Below, in pieces: positions 50,393-61,558 of a stretch of 64,000 nt of DNA. This DNA is from Pseudomonadota bacterium (GTDB lineage Bacteria; Pseudomonadota; Alphaproteobacteria; Caulobacterales; Caulobacteraceae): NCBI GenBank assembly GCA_023432855.1, contig JAEZEZ010000067.1:1-64000 (forward strand). The letters are read 5' to 3'. Each line of letters starts with the position of its first letter. Positions within the stretch are counted from its first letter, which is position 1. The notes under the pieces were generated by a model that did no database searches, was not told the DNA's origin, and saw nothing but the letters and a program-made list of their open reading frames with translations. The translations under genes and the position numbers were made by a program.

Positions 50393-51481
50393 TCAGGCGA
50401 TCTGCGGCTCTGTGCGTTCGCGTGGGCGGCGAGCGGCGAACGCCTTCATCGCCGTTCGCGCTGGCTTTTCAACGACATGATAGGACCCGGCCGCGATCAG
50501 CGGGATGGCGGCGACGAGCGGCAGCCACGCCCAGAGCGGCAGATGTTCGACGCCCAGCAGCTTCTGTGCGCCGTTAACGGCCAGCAGCTGCCACGGGATG
50601 CAGATCATGTAGACCGAGTAGCTGACCTCGCCGAGGTAGACGAAGGGCGCGGCCGACAGCGGGTTGCGCGCGACCGAGGCGAGGCCCGCGAGCGAGGCGA
50701 TCAACGGGCCGAACAGGGCGACCGTCACGGCGTCGGGCGCATTCAGGCTGGCGCACATGGCGATCAGGGCGAGCGAGGCGATGAAGGCGCCCAGGGCCAC
50801 GCGGGGCTCCGAAAGCGCACCGGCGCGCACCGCAAGGAAGACCGCGCAGCCGAAGCCGAACGCGGGCACGATCCGCACCGCGCCGCCGGCGAAGGTCGCC
50901 AGGGTCAGCACCTCCCCGGTCAGGGCCTGGTAGCCGGCGTAGCCGCCGAACAGGGCTCCCAGCGACAGCAGCACCGCCACCACGGGGCGGTTGCGCAACG
51001 CCCAGGCTGCGGCGGCGAAGATCGGAAAGCTGAGATAGGCGAACCACTCGGCCGAGATCGACCATGACGGATGGTTCCAGCCGGCGGTGTCGGTCACCCC
51101 CCAGGCGTGCACCATCAGCAGGTTGGCGGGCAGGGTTTCCCAGGACAGGACATTGCCGTCCACGCTCATGCCCGCGACAGCCGCCGCGCCGGCCAGCAGG
51201 CCCACGCCCAGGAGGGTGGCCAGGTGCAGCGGGTAGACCCGCGCCAGCCGGTTCCACAGGAAGCCGCCGTAGCGGAACCGGCCCTCGCCCGCCTGCTGCA
51301 GATAGACGTGGCACAGGATGAAGCCGGACAGCACGAAGAACAGGTCGACGCCGAGATAGCCCTTCTGGATGAGCATGGGCGTGGGGCCAAAGTCGCCCTT
51401 GGGCCACCAGTGGAACAGGATGACCCACAGGGCGGCGAAGAAGCGGAGCGAAGTGAGCGGTTTGAGGTGTTCGGCCGTCAC
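50393..51481 (-). CDS. Acyltransferase 3 family membrane protein (OafA/YrhL-like)
   Basis: A 362-residue membrane acyltransferase with about ten helices. N-terminal signature LTSLRFFAALWVILFHWW and YLGVDLFFVLSGFILCHVYL, with the conserved RFxAAxWV..FH. Typical substrates are sugars of O-antigen, exopolysaccharide or peptidoglycan, acetylated in the periplasm. No polysaccharide cluster is adjacent. Its stop lies 64 bp from the CHAP gene start on the same strand. Confidence 0.92.
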   Translation of the reverse strand: MTAEHLKPLTSLRFFAALWVILFHWWPKGDFGPTPMLIQKGYLGVDLFFVLSGFILCHVYLQQAGEGRFRYGGFLWNRLARVYPLHLATLLGVGLLAGAAAVAGMSVDGNVLSWETLPANLLMVHAWGVTDTAGWNHPSWSISAEWFAYLSFPIFAAAAWALRNRPVVAVLLSLGALFGGYAGYQALTGEVLTLATFAGGAVRIVPAFGFGCAVFLAVRAGALSEPRVALGAFIASLALIAMCASLNAPDAVTVALFGPLIASLAGLASVARNPLSAAPFVYLGEVSYSVYMICIPWQLLAVNGAQKLLGVEHLPLWAWLPLVAAIPLIAAGSYHVVEKPARTAMKAFAARRPRERTEPQIA

Positions 51482-51574
51482 GGAAAGCCCCCTGCTGTTC
51501 CATTTCGGGGCGACAAATGCCCCTGTGAGGGGAATCCAGCAGGGACCGGGCCATCCCGGCGCCGGGACGCGATC

Positions 51575-51928
51575 TCAGCCGTGCGCCATCCGCCGCCGGC
51601 GCTTGCGGCGGTAGCGGGGGTCGTCGGGGTCCCACTCCCAGTCGGGCCGGTGCTCCGGCGAGCGGCCGAACAGCATCCAGGCGACGAGCACCCCGAAGGC
51701 GCCCGCCCCGATCAAGGTCAGCAGCGCCACGTCGCCCGCGCCATGGTGGTGCAGCGTCTCGACGATGCGCCGCCCTGTGCTGGTCGCCGCGAGGAACGGC
51801 TCGGCGGCCGGCAGCCCCATATTCAGTAGCATCATAGCCCCCGCGGCGGCCGCGACCGCGCCTAGGCGGTTGTGGATCACGGCGCCAAACAGGAGCCCGA
51901 CGACGACGGCGGCGAAGGCGATCCCCAT
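51575..51928 (-). CDS. Hypothetical small membrane protein
   Basis: A 117-residue protein with three predicted helices (about residues 3-18, 22-38 and 68-86) and a C-terminal basic cytoplasmic tail (DDPRYRRKRRRRMAHG). No family recognised. Upstream of the acyltransferase gene on the same strand (93-bp gap). Confidence 0.6.
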   Translation of the reverse strand: MGIAFAAVVVGLLFGAVIHNRLGAVAAAAGAMMLLNMGLPAAEPFLAATSTGRRIVETLHHHGAGDVALLTLIGAGAFGVLVAWMLFGRSPEHRPDWEWDPDDPRYRRKRRRRMAHG

Positions 51929-52049
51929 GACGAGCCTCGCGAGGAAATCAAAGCGACCCGCGAGGGTCGCCCCGGCGGCCTTGCCGAACCGCTAAGCCTT
52001 ATGGGCAACAGGGGTTAGGCCTACCGGGGGATTCACCACGGTCCGCGCG

Positions 52050-54629
<2,580 letters not shown>

Positions 54630-54699
54630 GGTTTCCCTTGCATCAAGCGGAAGCCGTCCCGGGCCCCTGCAAGAGGCGGCCCGAGTCGGGATGCGCTGG

Positions 54700-54728
54700 A
54701 TGTGGGCGTGGCGGATTGGCCACACAAG
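54700..54728 (-). promoter_or_regulatory. Candidate sigma-32-type promoter of clpB
   Basis: The minus strand reads CTTG, 18 nt, then CCCACAT. It has the same spacing as the groES promoter and matches CTTG-N17/18-CYTATNT at the -35 and at most -10 positions (two -10 mismatches). The predicted start leaves a leader of about 64 nt. Inference. Confidence 0.4.
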
Positions 54729-54729
54729 T

Positions 54730-54753
54730 GGGCGCAGCTCTAATGCTGCGCCC
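54730..54753. repeat. Perfect hairpin between the DUF4893 gene and clpB
   Basis: 9-bp arms GGGCGCAGC and GCTGCGCCC around a 6-nt loop. It lies 35 bp beyond the DUF4893 gene stop and ends 1 bp before the clpB candidate -35. It may end the upstream transcript (no T-run) or act as an operator. Confidence 0.5.
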
Positions 54754-54788
54754 TGTGAGGCTTTCGCAGCCGGGGCGTCTTCCCACCG

Positions 54789-55439
54789 CTAGCGCGCCGG
54801 AACGAGCTCCAGCAGGTCGAGGTTGCTCTCGTACCGTGGCCACGGCTGGACCAGGCGCCATTGCGCCGGTCCGATGCGCTCGACGGCGCCGATCACGTCC
54901 CGCTCGGCGTTCAGCCCGTAGGCGCGCGCCGGCGGTTCATCGCCCAGCGCCATGGCGCCGAGGAAGACGCCGCGGCGGTTGGTGTCGGGGAAGATGAGAC
55001 CGGTCTGGCGCTGGGAGCCCGTGAGCTTGCTGAGCTTGAGGCCGCGAGAGGTGCGCTCGATGCGGCAGCGGAACCAGCCGTATGCGACGTAGCTGAGGCC
55101 GGGGCCGCCTTCGCGGGCGCCCAGCTTGACCGTGCGGCAGCGGTAATCGCCGGGCGGCGGCAGCGGGTCGCGCAGGGCGGCGTCCGGATCGGGCAGGTTG
55201 CCGAGGCTGCGCAGTTCGGCCTCGTGGCCGTCGCGCAGGGCCTGGCCGATGGCCCGGTCCCAGGCCTGGTCGATGCGCTCGATGCGGTCGCGGTCGTAGT
55301 CCTGCACCGCGGCCTGCCAGTCCAGCGGCACATCGGCCCCTGGCGGCGGAGGCGGAGGCGGCGGGGGCGGCGGCGTCGAGGCGCAGGCGGCCAGGAGGAC
55401 CGCGATGGAGACGGCGAGGGCGGGTGCTGTCCGGCGCAT
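54789..55439 (-). CDS. DUF4893 domain-containing lipoprotein
   Basis: A 216-residue lipoprotein (LLAACAS lipobox, Cys17 or so) with an unusual run of about 11 prolines after the anchor. The DUF4893 body includes DWQAAVQDYDRDRIERIDQA and AWDRAIGQALRDGHEAELRS, then PPPGDYRCRTVKLG and LSYVAYGWFRCRIERTSRGL. DUF4893 proteins are small envelope proteins of unknown function common in Caulobacterales and Sphingomonadales. The ATG at 55439 (GGGGAAC upstream) gives the lipoprotein signal. Confidence 0.82.
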   Translation of the reverse strand: MRRTAPALAVSIAVLLAACASTPPPPPPPPPPPGADVPLDWQAAVQDYDRDRIERIDQAWDRAIGQALRDGHEAELRSLGNLPDPDAALRDPLPPPGDYRCRTVKLGAREGGPGLSYVAYGWFRCRIERTSRGLKLSKLTGSQRQTGLIFPDTNRRGVFLGAMALGDEPPARAYGLNAERDVIGAVERIGPAQWRLVQPWPRYESNLDLLELVPAR

Positions 55440-55552
55440 GGTTGTTCCCCTGTGCAGCGCCACGTCCCTGAGCGCCTGCACGCTCAACGATCGGGAAGCG
55501 TGGCCGTTCCCAAAGTCAGGCTCGACCTTGATAGCCGCAACCGGGGCGGAAA

Positions 55553-56485
55553 TCAGGCGTCCTCGGCCTGGGGCTCCTCGGCGGCCTTGCGGCGGCGCGG
55601 GGCGCGCTTGGGCTTTTCAGCCTTCGGCTCGTCCTCGCCGGTCGGCGCGGCGCGGCCCAGGAAGGCCGGCATGTGGCTCTCGCCGCCGTCCTCGGCCCGC
55701 AGCACGGGCGAGGCCTCCTCGGTCCGCTCGACCAGGGGCGAACCCTGGGGCTGGACCACGGCAAGCGGGTCGCCGCCTTCGCGCGGTTCGTCACCCTGGC
55801 GGGTGCGGCGCTCGCCCCGGTCGCTGCGCTCGCCGCGCTCGGCCCGCTGGCGCTCGAAACGCTCGCGGCGGCTCTCGCGGCGGCCTTCGTCGGCGCCGCG
55901 TTCCTCGCGACCCTCGGCGCGCTCCTCGCGGCGGAAGTCGCCCCGATCACGGTCGCGGTCGCCGCGGTCTCCGCGATCCCGATCACGGTCTCCACGATCC
56001 CGATCAAATCGCTCGCGATCACGACCACCGTCGCGTTCTGCCCGATCGCGGCGCCCTTCGCGCTCCTCCCGGCCGTCGTTGCGATCGCCGTCGCCGTCGC
56101 CGCCCTGGCGGGCCTCGGCTTCGTCGGGCGCTCCCTGCGGCATTCCGCTTTCGTCTTCGAAATCAATGTCGAAGCCCGAAGAGAATGCATCGCGCGCGGC
56201 GATGTCCGACACCGGCCGCTGCGGTTGCATGGCGCGGATCAGGCGGAAGTAGTGCTCCGCGTGCTGCATAAAGTTTTCCGCCAGGACGCGGTCGCCGGCC
56301 GAGGTCGCATCGCGCGCAAGCTGCAGATATCGCTCGTAGATATGCTGCGCATTGCCGCGGACCTTGATGCCCTCCGGCCCGTTGGAATCGAACGCCCGGT
56401 TCGGGTTCGAACCGCCGCCGCCCCCGCCGCCGCCCGGCTTGCGGTTGCGCCCGCGCTGGCGCTTCATGCTCTTGAAATCTCTCAT
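55553..56485 (-). CDS. DUF4167 domain-containing protein with charged repeat tail
   Basis: A 310-residue protein. The N-terminal DUF4167 domain (about residues 20-100) has MKRQRGRNRKPGGGG at the start and RAFDSNGPEGIKVRGNAQHI, YERYLQLARDATSAGDRVLA, FMQHAEHYFRLI. The rest is disordered and extremely charged, with runs such as RDRDRGDRDRDRGDR, built from short DNA repeats, then a Lys/Pro/Arg tail. Possibly RNA- or ribosome-associated; function unproven. In alphaproteobacteria the gene commonly follows prmC, as here (232-bp gap). Confidence 0.85.
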   Translation of the reverse strand: MRDFKSMKRQRGRNRKPGGGGGGGGSNPNRAFDSNGPEGIKVRGNAQHIYERYLQLARDATSAGDRVLAENFMQHAEHYFRLIRAMQPQRPVSDIAARDAFSSGFDIDFEDESGMPQGAPDEAEARQGGDGDGDRNDGREEREGRRDRAERDGGRDRERFDRDRGDRDRDRGDRGDRDRDRGDFRREERAEGREERGADEGRRESRRERFERQRAERGERSDRGERRTRQGDEPREGGDPLAVVQPQGSPLVERTEEASPVLRAEDGGESHMPAFLGRAAPTGEDEPKAEKPKRAPRRRKAAEEPQAEDA

Positions 56486-56717
56486 ACGCGATGACCGTTC
56501 GTGCTGGTTCGCTGACCGTTGCGGCGCCGGACCATCCCGGAGCCTGAGCGGCTGAACACCCGTCGGGGCCCTCGCCCCGGTCGTCTATCTGAGCCGCTGT
56601 ATCTCGCCTTCCGTCCGAAGCGCCGCGCCATCAGCGCGCGCCCCGGTCCAATCGTCTGAAAACGCGTGCGCCCCCCTGGCGCCGACCATCCAACGATGTG
56701 GTGAAGACCTGACGGTC

Positions 56718-57593
56718 TTAGCGAGTCGCGTTCGCATTTCCAAGGAAATTCTTGACGCCCGTCACCACCCTGTTTCGATCTCCGAGGTCCTTGATCACGG
56801 CGACCTGCTGAAGGGCCGCGTCCTCCATGAGCGCCCGGACCGGCTCGGCCTGGTCCCATCCGATCTCTACGGCGAAGACGCCGCCGGGCTTGAGCAAGCG
56901 CAGGATCTCCGGGGCCAGGATGCGATAGGCCTCCAGTCCGTCGGGTCCGCCGTCCAAGGCGAGCCGTGGCTCGTGCTCGCGCACTTCGGGCTCCAGTTCG
57001 TCGATCTCGGCGGTGCGGATGTACGGCGGATTGGACACAATCAGGTCGAAGCTTTCATCGGCCAGGCCCGATCCCCAGGAGGTGCGCATGAACGCCGCCC
57101 GGCCTTCGAGACCCAGGTTCGCGGCGTTCTCGCGGGCGACGGCGAGGGCTTCCTCCGAGATGTCCACGCCCAGCCCCTTCGCGGCGGGGCGTTCGGCGAC
57201 GATGGCGAGGAGAATTGCGCCGGAGCCCGTGCCAATATCCAGAACTGAAAACGGGGCGCCTTCCGGGAAGGCCTTGAGCGCCAGCTCCACCACCGTTTCG
57301 GTGTCAGGACGCGGCGTCAGTACGTGCGGGGAGACCGAAAGCATGATCTTCCAGAACCCCTTGCGCCCCAGAATCCGGGCCACCGGTTCGCGTCGGGCGC
57401 GACGCTGGACATAGTTCTCCAGCGTGAGAACGGCTTCAGCCGTGAGCTCACGGTAGGGGTCGGTGACGACGTCGACGCGAGTTACCCCCGCAGCGGCTTC
57501 GAGGAGGAGTCGGGCATCGATTGCGGGGCTGTCCACGCCGGCCGCTTTGAGCTGGCCCTGCGCATCCTTCCAGGCCTGTACGAGCGAGGTCAT
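56718..57593 (-). CDS. prmC: Peptide chain release factor N5-glutamine methyltransferase PrmC
   Basis: Methylates the Gln of the GGQ motif of release factors. 291 residues. N-terminal helical domain, then SAM-binding Rossmann fold: VLDIGTGSGAILLAIVAERP, and the catalytic NPPY in DLIVSNPPYIRTAEI. The start at 57593 gives the usual N-terminus (MTSLVQAWK); an alternative at 57611 adds MAKAPP. Its substrate gene prfA lies 4 kb away on the same strand, with an opposite-strand block between. Confidence 0.94.
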   Translation of the reverse strand: MTSLVQAWKDAQGQLKAAGVDSPAIDARLLLEAAAGVTRVDVVTDPYRELTAEAVLTLENYVQRRARREPVARILGRKGFWKIMLSVSPHVLTPRPDTETVVELALKAFPEGAPFSVLDIGTGSGAILLAIVAERPAAKGLGVDISEEALAVARENAANLGLEGRAAFMRTSWGSGLADESFDLIVSNPPYIRTAEIDELEPEVREHEPRLALDGGPDGLEAYRILAPEILRLLKPGGVFAVEIGWDQAEPVRALMEDAALQQVAVIKDLGDRNRVVTGVKNFLGNANATR

Positions 57594-57657
57594 GGGCGGG
57601 GCTTTAGCCATCCGCCGGTGAGGCGACAAGCGCGACCGCATTGGCTAGGACTCCCGG

Positions 57658-57957
57658 ATGGTCAGGCTTTCGATGCTACTCCTGTCGGTCTTCGTCACCG
57701 CATGCGGCGGCCCGGGCATGGCGGCGGGGCCGCCAGCGCAGGAGGCTCGTTTGCCCGACCGTCCCTTCCCGCGTCCCGGACACAGCCCCGACTTCCGCGG
57801 CGGCCGAGACGCCCAAACGGCTGTGCACGAAGAATTCGACGCGGCCGCTCGAGCCGGCACGCTGGAGGCGTGGAACCTGTTCCTCGCCCGCCACCCGGAC
57901 AACCCGCTGGCGCCCGAGGCTCGCGCCCGCCGCGACGCACTGGAGCGCAAGCCCTGA
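57658..57957 (+). CDS. Small hypothetical lipoprotein
   Basis: A 99-residue lipoprotein (MVRLSMLLLSVFVTAC, Cys16). After a Pro/Gly-rich linker, residues 55-95 (VHEEFDAAARAGTLEAWNLF, ARHPDNPLAPEARARRDALE) resemble single TPR-like units of cell-envelope proteins. No family name assigned. The acyl-CoA ligase gene begins 1 bp after its stop, so they are probably translated together. Confidence 0.68.
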   Translation: MVRLSMLLLSVFVTACGGPGMAAGPPAQEARLPDRPFPRPGHSPDFRGGRDAQTAVHEEFDAAARAGTLEAWNLFLARHPDNPLAPEARARRDALERKP

Positions 57958-57958
57958 C

Positions 57959-59503
57959 ATGCTGATCACCGAGATCATCCGGCGCGGAGAGCGTTGGCAC
58001 GCCGAGCGCCCCGCCGTCTATTTCGCCGATCAGACGCTGAGTTTCGGGGAGGTGGGGGAGGCCTCACGGCGCCTCGCCAACGTCCTCCTGCAGAAGGTCG
58101 GAATGCGGCCGGGCGATCGGATCGCCCTGCTCTACGGCAATTCCCTGAACGGTTTTCCATTCGAGTTCGCATGTACGCGCGCGGGGCTTGTGCGAACGCC
58201 GCTCAATCCTCGGCTGTCGGCTCGCGAACACGCCGAGATGCTCGAGGCCGCCGCCATTCCCGTGCTGGTCTATGGGCAGGGACACGCGGATCGCGCCCGG
58301 GAGCTGGCCGACGGGCGCCCCGGAGTCAGGCTGCTCGGACTGGGCGATGACGAACTGGGTCCCGACCTGCTCCGCCTCGCCAATGACCAGCCCGACCGGG
58401 ATCCCATGGTGGCAGCCGAGCCGGACGACGTGATCACCAACCTGTTCACTTCCGGCACGACCGGAAAACTGAAGGCAGTCCAGCATACGCACGAGACCTA
58501 CGCTGCCATTTCCCGCAACATCCTAGCGAACCTGATCGACCCCGGGCCGGACGAGATCATGCTCCACGCCGCGCCCCTGATCCACGCGAGCGGCACGTTC
58601 GTGCTGCCCTTCTGGATGCGTGGCGCGGCGTCGGCGGTGCTCCCCGGATTCGATCCTGCGGCCTATTTCGACGCCATCGCCAAATGGCGGCCCACGGCCC
58701 TGAACCTCGTCCCGACGATGATCGCCATGTTGCTGGACCGCCCGGAAGCCCGGACCGCCGACATGACATCCGTGTCGACGATCCTCTACGGAGCCTCGCC
58801 CATGCCGACGCCGGTGCTTCGCCGCGGGCTCGACCTTTGGGGGCCGAAGTTCGTCCAGTACTATGGACAGACGGAAGCGCCACTGGCGATCTGCGCCCTG
58901 CGCAAGGAAGACCACGTGGGCGCTGGCGCAGAGGCGCGGTGGAACGCCTGCGGCAGGCCATCGATCGACTGCGAAATCCGGCTGGTCGACGAGGAGGGCG
59001 CGGACGTCCCCGAGGGCGAACCGGGCGAAGTCGCCCTACGGGCCCCCTTCCGCATGAAAGGGTATCTCGACGCCCCGGAGCTCAACGCGCAGACCCTCCT
59101 GCCCGGAGGCTGGCTGCGTACGCGGGACGTCGGCAGGTTCGACGCCGACGGGTACCTGTACCTGGTCGACCGCACCTCCGACATGATCGTGTCGGGCGGG
59201 TACAACATCTATCCGCGCGAGGTCGAGGATGTGCTGGCCGCCCATCCGGCGGTTCGGGAAGCGGCCGTCGTCGGGCTGCCCGACGATCGATGGGGGGAAG
59301 CGGTGACCGCGTTTGTGGTGTTGCGCCCGGACGCGCAAGCGACCGAAGCGGCGATCATCGCATTCGTCCGAGAACGCCTGGCGGACTACAAGTCGCCCAA
59401 GGCGGTGCAGTTCATCGATGAGGTCCCCAAGAGCGCCGTCGGCAAGCCGTTGCGCCGGGCCCTGCGCGAGCCCTACTGGGCAGGCAGGCAGCGCCGCATC
59501 TGA
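57959..59503 (+). CDS. AMP-binding acyl-CoA ligase family protein
   Basis: A 514-residue ANL-family enzyme that forms acyl-adenylate then acyl-CoA. The phosphate-binding loop is TSGTTGKLKAVQHTH (residues 164-178); it departs from the usual TSGTTGxPKGV at the Pro and Gly. Others: YGQTEAP, the hinge YLVDRTSDMIVSGGYNIYP and the C-terminal catalytic Lys in KSAVGKPLRRA (Lys496). Substrate could be a fatty or aromatic acid. It precedes the crotonase gene by 12 bp in an operon. Confidence 0.9.
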   Translation: MLITEIIRRGERWHAERPAVYFADQTLSFGEVGEASRRLANVLLQKVGMRPGDRIALLYGNSLNGFPFEFACTRAGLVRTPLNPRLSAREHAEMLEAAAIPVLVYGQGHADRARELADGRPGVRLLGLGDDELGPDLLRLANDQPDRDPMVAAEPDDVITNLFTSGTTGKLKAVQHTHETYAAISRNILANLIDPGPDEIMLHAAPLIHASGTFVLPFWMRGAASAVLPGFDPAAYFDAIAKWRPTALNLVPTMIAMLLDRPEARTADMTSVSTILYGASPMPTPVLRRGLDLWGPKFVQYYGQTEAPLAICALRKEDHVGAGAEARWNACGRPSIDCEIRLVDEEGADVPEGEPGEVALRAPFRMKGYLDAPELNAQTLLPGGWLRTRDVGRFDADGYLYLVDRTSDMIVSGGYNIYPREVEDVLAAHPAVREAAVVGLPDDRWGEAVTAFVVLRPDAQATEAAIIAFVRERLADYKSPKAVQFIDEVPKSAVGKPLRRALREPYWAGRQRRI

Positions 59504-59515
59504 GGGAGTGACGAC

Positions 59516-60277
59516 ATGGATACCGTGCTGATCGAGAGAGCCGGGCCAGTCTGGACCGTCACGCTCAACCGCCCCGAACGCCGCAACGCCGTGGACAGCG
59601 CGACGGCGGACACCCTGCGCGCCGCCTTCGAGGACTTCGAGGCAGACAGTGAAGCGCGAGTGGCGGTCCTCACCGGCGCGGGTGGCACATTCTGCGCCGG
59701 CTATGACCTGGCTGAGGCTGCGACGGCCACGGCCTACGATCCAGAGGCGGAAGGACCGATGGGGCCGACCCGTCGCACCCTCTCCAAGCCCGTCATCGCC
59801 GCGGTGGAGGGACACGCCGTAGCCGGAGGGCTGGAACTCGCCCTTTGGTGCGATCTTCGTGTGGCGTCGAGAACGGCGGTGTTCGGCGTCTTCTGCCGCC
59901 GCTGGGGCGTGCCGCTCATCGATGGTGGAACTGTCAGGCTGCCGCGAGTGATCGGACAGGGACGCGCCCTCGACATGATCCTGACAGGACGTCCTGTTGA
60001 AGCTCAGGAGGCCTTGGTCTGGGGGCTCGTCGACCGGCTGTTTCCGGCCGGTCTGGCCCTGGAGAAGGCTCAGGCGCTGGCTGCGGACATCGCGGCCTTC
60101 CCTCAGCTTTGCATGCGCGCCGACCGGGATTCGACGCTGGGACAGTGGGCCCTGCCGATGGACGCGGCCCTGCGCCGGGAAGCGCACGGAGGCGTGGCTC
60201 CCTTGCAGCAGGAAGGGCGGGCGGGCGCCGAACGCTTCGCCATGGGGGCAGGACGGGCGGGCGCGTTCGAAGCCTGA
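59516..60277 (+). CDS. Enoyl-CoA hydratase/isomerase family protein (crotonase)
   Basis: A 253-residue crotonase-fold protein: LNRPERRNAVDSATADTL, the oxyanion-hole phrase GAGGTFCAGYDL and EGHAVAGGLELALWCDLRVA. The region that normally carries a catalytic Glu reads FGVFCRRWGVPLIDGGTVRL with Ile-Asp-Gly, so both general-base glutamates appear absent. It may therefore not be an enoyl-CoA hydratase, but another CoA-thioester enzyme. GAGGGAG lies upstream of the ATG. Confidence 0.88.
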   Translation: MDTVLIERAGPVWTVTLNRPERRNAVDSATADTLRAAFEDFEADSEARVAVLTGAGGTFCAGYDLAEAATATAYDPEAEGPMGPTRRTLSKPVIAAVEGHAVAGGLELALWCDLRVASRTAVFGVFCRRWGVPLIDGGTVRLPRVIGQGRALDMILTGRPVEAQEALVWGLVDRLFPAGLALEKAQALAADIAAFPQLCMRADRDSTLGQWALPMDAALRREAHGGVAPLQQEGRAGAERFAMGAGRAGAFEA

Positions 60278-60315
60278 ACCGGGAACGGGCCGAAAGCCTG
60301 ACCGTTCTTCGCGCC

Positions 60316-61542
60316 ATGGGCGAGGCTGGCGCGGTGCGAAATCGACGAACCCGGTGGTCCGGCCTTACCGCGGGACTGGGCGGCGCCGTGGCGATCTTCC
60401 TGGCCGGCCTCGCCCTCGGTCGCGGCTTTGAGAAGCGGCGCACGCGCAGGCGGCTCGCGGGGCCGCCGGCGGACGACCCTCAGGCGTTTGAAGCCAAGGA
60501 ACCCGGGCGAGGCCGTGTCGCCAGGGCCCCGACCGACATTCCCCGGCGGGGATGGTCCGACATCGTCTGGCGGGTGATGCTGGCGTACTTCGGCGACAGG
60601 ATCGGCTTCATAGCCGGCGGCGTGACCTTCTTCACCCTGCTGTCCCTCGCCCCGTCGCTTTCCGGCTTCGTCGCGCTGTACGGGCTCTTCGCCAATCCGA
60701 GCACCGCCTGGGATCATCTGGAGTTTCTCTACCAGATCGCTCCATACCAGGTCGCCGAGTTCATCGGCGACGAACTGAAACGCCTGTCGGTCGAGCGTAA
60801 GCGGGAGCTCAGCCTGGCGCTCGTAGGGAGCCTTCTGCTGGCGCTGTGGACGGCCAACACCGCGGTGAGGATGTTCTTCTATGGTCTCAATGTCGCTTAC
60901 CATGAGACCGAGAAGCGCAACGTCGTGCACTACAATCTCCTGTGCATGGCGTTTACGCTCGGGGGACTGAGCTTTGTCCTGGTGACGACCGCGCTCGTCG
61001 TGCTCGCCCCGCTGGCGATCAAGCTCGTCGGCCTGCCATTGACGCTGGAGCCCCTGGAGCCGCTACGATGGCCCCTGCTCTTCGTCGTCCTGTGGGCAGG
61101 CTTGACCCTGGCCTACCGGTACGGCCCCTGCCGGGCGCGGGCGCGCTGGCGCTGGTTGTCTCTCGGAGGCGTCTTCGCCAGCCTCGCCATCGGGGTCACC
61201 TCAGTACTGTTCTCGCTCTACCTCTCTGAGGTGGCGGACTTCCGCCGGGCCTATGGGCCTATCGGCGCCTTGATGGGGTTCATGTTGTGGACCTGGCTGT
61301 CGGTGCAGATCGTGCTGATGGGCGCCGTTCTCAATGCAGAGGTTGAGCATCAGACCGCCGTCGACACCACGACCGGCGAACCGCTTCCGATGGGTCAGCG
61401 CGGTGCGCTGATGGCCGACACGGTGGGGCCCCGGCGAGGCTCACCGCGGGCGCTCGCCTATACTCTCAAGCACGCCGAGGAGGTGGCCCAGCGCGCCATG
61501 GCTCGGCAGGCGAAGCGGGAGTCCAAGGGCCCCGCCGACTAG
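60316..61542 (+). CDS. YihY/BrkB family inner-membrane protein
   Basis: A 408-residue membrane protein of the YihY (BrkB) family: six helices, with conserved AYFGDRIGFIAGGVTFFTLL, LWTANTAVRMFFYGLNVAYH, YRYGPCRARARWRWLSLGGV and AYGPIGALMGFMLWTWLSVQ. A short N-terminal helix and a basic linker precede the family domain. ATG at 60316 is chosen; a GTG at 60334 with GAGG upstream is an alternative. Function of the family is unknown, despite the old RNase BN label. It is 38 bp downstream of the crotonase gene. Confidence 0.9.
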   Translation: MGEAGAVRNRRTRWSGLTAGLGGAVAIFLAGLALGRGFEKRRTRRRLAGPPADDPQAFEAKEPGRGRVARAPTDIPRRGWSDIVWRVMLAYFGDRIGFIAGGVTFFTLLSLAPSLSGFVALYGLFANPSTAWDHLEFLYQIAPYQVAEFIGDELKRLSVERKRELSLALVGSLLLALWTANTAVRMFFYGLNVAYHETEKRNVVHYNLLCMAFTLGGLSFVLVTTALVVLAPLAIKLVGLPLTLEPLEPLRWPLLFVVLWAGLTLAYRYGPCRARARWRWLSLGGVFASLAIGVTSVLFSLYLSEVADFRRAYGPIGALMGFMLWTWLSVQIVLMGAVLNAEVEHQTAVDTTTGEPLPMGQRGALMADTVGPRRGSPRALAYTLKHAEEVAQRAMARQAKRESKGPAD

Positions 61543-61558
61543 CCGCCGGCCGCCCGGT

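Noticed and set aside
56704..56719. Small hairpin AAGACC-TGAC-GGTCTT overlapping the prmC stop
   Set aside because: Only 6 bp long, no T-run on the minus strand, and it overlaps the stop codon; too weak to call a terminator.
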